This document shows, one piece after another, positions 58,071 to 64,000 of a stretch of DNA of 64,000 bases. Source of the DNA: Rallus limicola (taxonomy: Eukaryota; Chordata; Aves; Gruiformes; Rallidae); assembly GCA_022605955.1 (NCBI GenBank), contig JAKCOZ010000041.1, positions 280,001 to 344,000 on the forward strand, read 5' to 3'. The stretch's first letter is position 1. Every line of letters starts with the position of its first letter. The notes beneath the pieces were generated by a model, which was not told where the DNA came from, ran no database searches, and saw nothing but the letters and a program-made list of their open reading frames with translations. The position numbers and the translations under genes are program-made.

Positions 58071-58270
58071 GGAAGCGTATGCCAGAGGGAAGAAAGGAAA
58101 GCGTCCCTTCCCCTGCGACAAGCCATCCTCCTCCTCCTCTTCCTCCTCCTCCTCCTCCTCCTCCTCCTCAGAGTCTCCTATTCCTGAGTGGCTGGTTTGT
58201 CCCATCTGCAAAGAATTCCTGAGCGACGCTGCAATTATCCCCTGCTGTGGGAACAGTTACTGTGACGAAT
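58071..58270 (+). pseudogene. RBBP6-like exon 1 of 2: linker and first half of RING/U-box
   Basis: The exon has a strong acceptor (long pyrimidine tract, CCTCCAG at 58064-58070) and donor AAT|GTAAGT at 58271. With the first base as phase, it reads EAYARGKKGKRPF, then a poly-Ser run encoded by (TCC)n, then SPIPEWLVCPICKEFLSDAA and IIPCCGNSYCDE. These match in order the linker and RING/U-box of the E3 ubiquitin ligase RBBP6. The RING Cys pairs (CPIC, CC..., YCDEC) are all present. RBBP6 itself is a large nuclear protein with DWNN, CCHC and RING domains. Neither the DWNN nor the CCHC exon is seen nearby, so I treat the locus as a truncated copy. The poly-Ser run is longer than in the family and is a microsatellite. 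Confidence 0.75.
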
Positions 58271-58783
58271 GTAAGTGTTACTGCCATGACTGTCCTTTCA
58301 GACCATCCCATCTGATCTGCAGAAAGGGGAGATGCCCAGCTTCCTTTGGGCCCCGTTCTATTTCAGACTTCAGTACAGCCCGTCTAGGAAAGGACTCCGC
58401 TCCTCTGAGGGAGGGGGAAATACCAGTCAGAATGTTTTATTCCCCTTTGACGTATCTAGCTCCATCTTCTTTGCGTGTGCAAGGACATGTAGGAGAAGAG
58501 TGCAGACATGTGCACTGACCTGCTGTTGAGGGGAGGTTTATTCCTTCAGCCTGAGGTGTGGGATTCTCCCTGTCCTTGGGGGTAGAAAGAAGAGGAGTTG
58601 AATCATTGGGCACAGCGACCTTTAGCTTCTTTGCTAAAGACCAGAAGCTGCGCAACGTTGATAGCTCCAGGCTGTCCATGCAGACACTATTCACCCAGGA
58701 ATCCTTGGTTTAAAAGGGATTGGATCTCTCAACCTGTCTTTAGTTTGGCTAAAATCGACTTTGTCTCTTCTGGTCCTTCCCAG

Positions 58784-58887
58784 GCATTAGAACAGCGCTG
58801 CTGGAATCGGAGGGACACACCTGCCCAACGTGCCAGCGGGCGGGTGTCTCCCCCGACACCTTAGTGGCCAACAAGGCACTACGCAAG
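58784..58887 (+). pseudogene. RBBP6-like exon 2 of 2: second half of RING/U-box
   Basis: Acceptor CTTCCCAG ends at 58783 and donor AAG|GTAAGG is at 58888. The first two bases complete the Cys codon split across the intron (phase 1), giving CIRTALLESEGHTCPTC then VSPDTLVANKALRK, in register with RBBP6. Keeping the intron means the copy arose by DNA duplication rather than by reverse transcription. The next family exon would start with a Val-Asn-x-Phe motif. A decayed candidate is at about 59088-59180 (VNRFSSGTSYSKRPR) but lacks an AG acceptor in the right place and carries a 2-base insertion. Confidence 0.75.
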
Positions 58888-59087
58888 GTAAGGGGGGGAC
58901 TTCTCTGAGAGCTGCTGGTACCAACAGTCTGTGCAAGAGACTGAAAGGGGGGGGGACACTCACTGCCAGACAGGGGTTAGCGTCAGGCTTGGATGGGATG
59001 TGTTCCTAGCTCTGTCTCTTGATTTGCTGTGGCACCGAGAGCGTGTGCAGGAACACACAGGGGATGTGACTCAGGGTGGGGGGGACG

Positions 59088-59200
59088 CTTTGTGAACAGG
59101 TTCAGCAGCGGGACCAGCTACAGCAAAAGGCCCCGTCACCAGGTTCAGCAGTGCCAGCAGCAGCAGATGACTGTTCCTCAAGGGGATGTGCGCTTGCTCC
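59088..59200 (+). pseudogene. Decayed third RBBP6-like exon
   Basis: VNRFSSGTSYSKRPR followed by a Gln-rich stretch resembles the RBBP6 segment after the RING. The expected junction (AG then Ala-Val-Asn) is disrupted: two extra T lie inside GCTTTGTGAAC, and the nearest AG gives a stop within seven codons. This is the main reason I call the locus a pseudogene. Confidence 0.5.
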
Positions 59201-61460
59201 ACGGTTGTTTTATTTTAAATCAATATTTAACAGTCGTTTTATTTCAATAGAGGTTTGGGGTTGAAAAGAAAAGTCTGAAAAAGGACCACTTGTTGAGGAA
59301 AGGAGGAAAAAGCCAGGAGCAGAAGCTGCTTACTGGTGGAGGGGGCTGATGTCGATCTCAGAAGGACTTTCCACACTGGTTTTCATGACTCTCAGAGCAA
59401 AGCCTGTAAGGAAGCGCTAGTTTGTGCCTGAGAGCTCCCGGTCGGAGCTGAAGGGCAGCCACCTAGGTTGCAGCCAGGAAACAATGCTGGCTGCCTGCAT
59501 CTTGCCCATGCTGGGACCGATGGAGAAAGGAAGGGTTTCCCAGGCAGGAGAAGGCAGCTGGGGCAAGGGGGATCTGCCCAGGGATTTCCCCAGGAAGCCG
59601 AATCTTGCCAGTGCCTGAGCAGGGCAGTAGCAGTGAGAGCTGCTCAGGACTGAAGAGGAAAACACAGTGCTCCTCTGACTGCAGGAACTGGCCGTGCTGG
59701 GACGGCTCAGAGGGCTCCCTGGGAGTCAGGGTGCCCAATGCCTGGTGTCAGGGAGGCTCCGAGAACGTCTCCTTCCCCCCTGCGCCCGGCATCGCTGTCC
59801 TCACTGGGAGCCCCGGCCTCAGCTCAGCTTGGCCCCAGCTGGAGCAGAGCCTGGGCTGCCCAGAGCACCATGGGCGCCTGGCAGCCCTGTGCCCCAGGCC
59901 TACAGGTCATGTGAATCCCAGAAGGGCAGATAGTCTTCACCTGTGGAAAAGAAAGGAAAGGGAGAGGAGCGTTTGTGTTGCAACAACTCTAAGATGAAAA
60001 CAGTGTGTCACTCTGTTCCCTTTTAAGGCAGCTGTTAACATTCTTGCAGTTTGTTCTCTCATGGGATTTCTTGCCACCTCCTGTTCTCACAGACACCTAG
60101 CTCTCCTGTTCCTGCATAGCAGCATGTCTCTGCTAGCTTCCCCAGGCCTGATTGTATGTGGGTCAGAAATAGACCTGGGTGGGCTACAGAACCCACTCCT
60201 CTCATTGCTACAATTCCCCCTTCTTCTTTATGGACCAGCCAGATGTTTGTGAAGAGCATTATCTGTCCTGCAAGAGAGACACTGTGACCTACACAGCAAA
60301 AATAACACTAAGGCAAAAATAACTGACAAAAGCATAAGTCTTTATTTCACTACATCTAAAAGCCACCAAAGTGATTAATACGTAATTATAACGAGTTCTG
60401 ATAAGCATATGTTATAGCTACACATTGTGAGTTTACCTTTGATGTCTACAGGTTATCTGCACACCTGCTGTGTTTCGACCCTCTTATTCTGGGCAGTTCA
60501 TGACCTGTTCACTTCTTTCCAAATAGCTTCTCACAACTCCTTTTTGGTTTCCTTTTTTCCTCTCTTTTTTGTTTTATTCCTTTTTATTTTCTTTTTTTTT
60601 TTCTTGTTTTATTTATTTATTCTTCCCTTTCAAACCTACTGCATGTTTTACCATTGGAGGTACCAAACTGTCCTGGGGCAGACAGAAATAGTTCAAAACA
60701 TGAAGAGCTTTGTTTAATCGCTCAGCTCCAGAGACATCCTTCTCTCCCCTTTTTGTACATGAAGCAAATGCTTGAGAGTTTGATCCCTATGTTCCACTAT
60801 GGCCTGGCCTGCAGGCAGCGTGGTGTCCCTGTCACATAGATAATGTCATAGGTAATGCCCCATGATCAGTAAAGAGAAAGGTTTGTGTCGTTTGTGCTAC
60901 ATCCTCTGGGCTGTCACCGTCAGTTTTGATGTCAGGGGGTGTCCAAGTGCTGCTCTGGCAGAGCACACGTGGCGTTGGATGTTACTAGAGTCCCCCATTT
61001 GTGCAGTAGCCCCACACTTCCAGTGGGCCTGTGCCACAAGGAGTCATGCCAGAGGCAAGGCCACTGGTGAACTGCTGACAGTCCAGGCACAACTGTACAA
61101 TCCCTTCAGCCTCAGCCACCAACAAGTGGTATTGTCATTGAAGCACCACAGCAAACTGGTAAGAAAAACTTCATGTGTCTTCTGAGCTTGTGCAAAGCAG
61201 CAGCCCATGCTGGTGCCACCAGCCTGTCTGCTCTCATTCCACCTCCATTTCAGCTAGAGTCCTTTTACTTCATTTCCAGAGAGTTACTAACGACTTCACT
61301 TCTTTCGCCCCAGCTGAGGGCTTGTCAAGGAGTGGAGCTCCGATAGCTTCCCAAGCAGGTACATCAAATGCCCTGTTAAGGCTTGTTTCAGTCCTCTTTC
61401 CCAGCTCCACAGAAGGAGCAAGAGAATATACAAATGGCCTCGATCAATTAGCCAGTCACC
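59201..61460. other. No gene recognised; T-rich tract inside
   Basis: Positions 60536-60630 are a pyrimidine/T-rich low-complexity tract. A possible small exon with a fair acceptor (TTTCCAG ends 61279) and donor (GCAG|GTACAT at 61359) encodes RVTNDFTSFAPAEG, but I cannot link it to a family. The open frames are otherwise uninformative. Confidence 0.35.
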
Positions 61461-61462
61461 CA

Positions 61463-61815
61463 CACATACCCATCCCAAAACCTCCCCACACAGCCCAGAG
61501 GCAGCCCCTCTGACCCCGGGAATCAGGGCTTTCCTGGTATGGGGAACCCCATCCTAAAGGACAATGCCTTTGGGAATTTTCATCTGGAGAGGCCGTCCAT
61601 TGGCAACGTGCCAAAGGCCCAGTTGTAGCTCCCAAACCAAAGGAGCTGGGGCTGAAAGACAGACCCATCCCAAAACCTCCCCATGGAGCCCACAGGCAGC
61701 CACTCTGTAACCAGGGGTCTGGGATTCCCAGATCTGGGGAACCCCCTCCTAAGGCCTCTGCCCTCAGGGGTTTTCGGGCATCCATTGGCAACGTGCCAAA
61801 CGACCAGTTGTTGCT
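61463..61815 (+). repeat. Tandem duplication, two units of about 190 bp
   Basis: CCATCCCAAAACCTCCCCA at 61470 and 61665, GGGGAACCCC(A/C)TCCTAA, and CCATTGGCAACGTGCCAAA at 61597 and 61782 are repeated in order. The period falls from 195 to 185 bp through small deletions. Divergence between the units is moderate. Confidence 0.85.
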
Positions 61816-61842
61816 GCCAAAGGAAAAAAGCAGAGAAACTGC

Positions 61843-61965
61843 CAGGATACAGTGAGGGGTCTCACATGGAGAGGCTGAGAGAGCTGAGCTGCTTTAGCCG
61901 GGGGAAGGGGAGGCTGGGGGAAGCCCTCTTGGCTCTACAGGGAAGGAGCGTTAGAAAGGAAACCC
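61843..61965 (+). mobile_element. CR1 fragment
   Basis: GGAGAGGCTGAGAGAGCTGAGCTGC and the following GAGGCTGGGGGAAGCCCTC resemble the CR1 passage encoding [18 protein letters not shown]. It is diverged, short, and has no 3' end. Confidence 0.6.
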
Positions 61966-63337
61966 ATGAGAAACTCTGGCTCTGATGGTCAGAGGGGACA
62001 GGAGGAAAACTGTCACTCTGAGGGCTGTGCTGTGGGGCTAAACGTCACTGGGAGGAAGTGTGGGTGAGCTGGTGGGTTTGTGTTTGTGGGAACAGCTGGG
62101 GAGGAGGGGCAGAGAGCAGGACAGGCAGGGACATCATGGGGTGAGATCACGCTGGGGAAGGGCGTTGGGAGCCTGCAGCCCCCAGGGAAACAGGCCCAGG
62201 CGTGGGGCAGTGGGGATGGGCTGTGGTGCAGGTGGCCACGGCTGTGGCCAGGCTGAAAGGGCCTGAGACAAATGAGGTCTTTGCCCCTTGGCTGTGGCTG
62301 ATGGCCCTGCCACAGAGGCCTCAGAGGAGACACATTGTGCTCACAGCCATGGAGCATCATGGCCTCCTTGCACCCACCCCAGGGGAGGTCACCATGTGTC
62401 CCACCCCTGTCCTTCCCTTGGTGTCACACTCCCCACATCCCAAGGAAAAGCCCTGAGACACGGGTGAGGGTCAGGATCTCCCTGCCCAGGGGCTGGGGCT
62501 CAGTGCTTGGCATTTCTGCATCATCAGGCCAAGCCAGGGTGTCCTCAGCATCAGAGCTGCCTGCGCTTTGCCTGTGTGTGTCCTCACAGCCTCCACTTGT
62601 CTGCTCTAAGGAGCCCATGGGGAGGCTGAGTCAGCAATGGCTCCCAGTGGGGCCTGTTACTGCTTCAAGGTGCTTTGGGCATCACTCCTGACTTAACTTC
62701 TGCAGAGGTTTCTTCACTCTCCTCTTGGTACCTGAGGTCTGTGGCCTCAGAAGAAAACACACCATGGGGCTCATAAACATCCAGAAAGCACTAACAGCAC
62801 GTCTATTGAAGTGATTTTCATTACAAAACACCTCAAGGCTTCTATAACTAATTGAATATTTCTAGGTATTTAATGAGGAAGATTTCAGTGGTATCTTACA
62901 ATGGAGGATATTTTTCCTTCACCTCTATTTTCAGCTTTGCTGAAGGGGCTTATTGATCATTTGAGGGAAATGGCCCAGGGCTCCCAGGGGATCGGGTGGG
63001 CTGATCCAGGGATGATCCACTCAAGAATCAATTACTTCAGATAACTCATCTAAACCAACAGCACCATTTAGGGAACCCTTTCTGGCAGCTCATGCTATGG
63101 TTTCTCTTCTGCAGCATTCCTGCAGGAAGAATGGGAAGTCTGCAATGTCTCTCCCTGCTTCCCACCTCCCCAACACACCCCCATCATCACAAGGGAAGGA
63201 ACAGGGAATGGGGCTTTCCTTCAGTTCCTCAGGAGATGTTCTCCTTCTTAGCCAGGGAGGTTCTGCCTTCCTGCACCAATGCTTTGCTTTGGCCCATGCA
63301 GTGAAGTTGCCCACTTGAAGTCCAGCACTTGAGTGAT
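61966..63337. other. No gene recognised
   Basis: About 1.4 kb with G/C-rich (61990-62600) and A/T-richer (62750-62940) halves. No domain, splice-supported exon or named repeat identified. Confidence 0.35.
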
Positions 63338-63905
63338 TCATTCTCTGAACGACAACAAACCCAAACAACACCCAAGCCCTAAAGTGCAGTAAAAGTACTG
63401 AAAGCAGCTTTTTATTTTTAAATTCCCCATGAGAAGACATTTCCAGACTGGCTGGTGTTGGGCTGGTCCTCTCAGTCCTGGCCCACAAATTTGGACAGCT
63501 GCAGGGGTGGGGGCGGCTGGGTCCAACTGCCGGGTTCTGGCCAGGCCTCCAAAGCTGTGCAGAGGCGCCTGTGGAGAGAAGAGTGTGTCAGTGACCCACG
63601 TCTGCAGGGCTGGGCAGGCCAGGGGCTGGGGCAGCACTGGGCACCCTGTGTGCTCTAGGGCAGCGGGCTGCAGGTGGCAACTGTGGGCACAGAGAGCTCT
63701 TGCAGAACGTGGGGTGCCCCACACAGCCCTTGGCTGGAGCTCAGCTTGTCTGCACGGGGCTCGTCGCCTCTCACAGATTTCCCACAGCAGGAATCTGGGG
63801 AGATTCTGCCAGGAACTGACTTGGTACCTGTGACACCCCCCTGCTAAATGCTTCACGCAGCCATCTGACACAGCAGTTTGGCAAAACACCCTCCTGACCA
63901 CTCAC

Positions 63906-64000
63906 CGTTGCCTCTTCCTCCACAGCCGCACAGCACAGTGCAGCACCATCCCAAGCACCATGGGGACCAACACACCCACAGTGCCTCCTATGCTGAACTT
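63906..64000 (-). CDS. Possible exon of a membrane protein, cut by window edge
   Basis: On the minus strand the last 95 bp read, in one frame, KFSIGGTVGVLVPMVLGMVL followed by a short basic stretch (RLWRKR), then a donor CAACG|GTGAGT at 63905. A ~20-residue hydrophobic run followed by Arg/Lys is the usual plan for a single membrane span and stop-transfer sequence. The next open stretch on this strand (63827 down to about 63540) joins in frame if spliced at CACAG|GT, but that acceptor has a purine-rich tract and is weak. I do not recognise the protein. It may also be a chance open frame. Confidence 0.3.

Noticed and set aside
57702..58187. 161-codon open frame ending in poly-Leu
   Set aside because: It crosses a CR1 fragment and reads the (TCC)n of the RBBP6-like exon in the wrong frame; the Ser frame has the RING motifs and splice sites.
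60536..60630. T-rich tract as a poly(A) tail of a processed copy on the minus strand
   Set aside because: The tract is interrupted by C and A, and no recognisable coding sequence lies next to it.
61280..61358. Possible 79-bp exon, perhaps belonging to the RBBP6-like locus
   Set aside because: Splice sites are fair, but the ~26 residues match nothing I can name and the distance to the RING exons is large.

Overview
The window reads as bird nuclear DNA from a subtelomeric or telomere-derived region. The evidence is CR1 retrotransposon fragments with their characteristic short-tandem 3' ends, an olfactory receptor of the bird-expanded OR14 (gamma-c) type, avian-style retroviral LTRs, and about 34 kb of degenerate TTAGGG sequence. 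I cannot name the species.

Layout. (1) 1-34245 is one continuous block of degenerate telomere-like repeats. Variant hexamers (TTAGTG, TTAGCG, TTAGGA, TTTAGG) and TTCAG spacers are mixed with TTAGGG, and the block carries several levels of tandem segmental duplication, the largest about 5.4 kb. The G-rich strand runs 5'->3' toward the unique DNA on the right, which is opposite to a telomere capping the left end of this strand. (2) 34246-41342 is a class I (gammaretrovirus-like) endogenous retrovirus with two 666-bp LTRs differing at six sites and a tRNA-Arg-type primer site. Its coding region is broken: gag and the envelope surface region are mostly deleted, and pol has stops and frameshifts. 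It sits exactly at the edge of the telomere-like block and has no target-site duplication. (3) 41343-49555 is gene-poor, repeat-rich DNA with a second, older pol fragment on the minus strand. That fragment is split by a CR1 element and by a 139-bp LTR-like insertion with a 7-bp target duplication. A solo LTR with a perfect 5-bp duplication lies further right. (4) 49556-56550 is an olfactory receptor neighbourhood. It has one OR pseudogene (3' half only, frameshifted) and one full-length OR gene, both on the minus strand, whose shared flanking segment is inverted between the two loci. The full-length receptor has DCY instead of DRY. (5) 56760-59260 holds CR1 pieces, a third pol fragment and an RBBP6-like RING/U-box locus with two well-formed exons and a decayed third. 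(6) 59260-64000 is mostly unassigned; it contains a ~190-bp tandem duplication, a CR1 scrap and, at the right edge on the minus strand, a possible membrane-protein exon.

The only intact protein-coding gene I can support is the OR gene at 53695-54669. The interest lies in genome structure: the amplified internal architecture and orientation of the telomere-like block, and a young provirus that marks its boundary without a target duplication. I found no CRISPR array, rRNA or tRNA gene, and no clear new multi-gene system.
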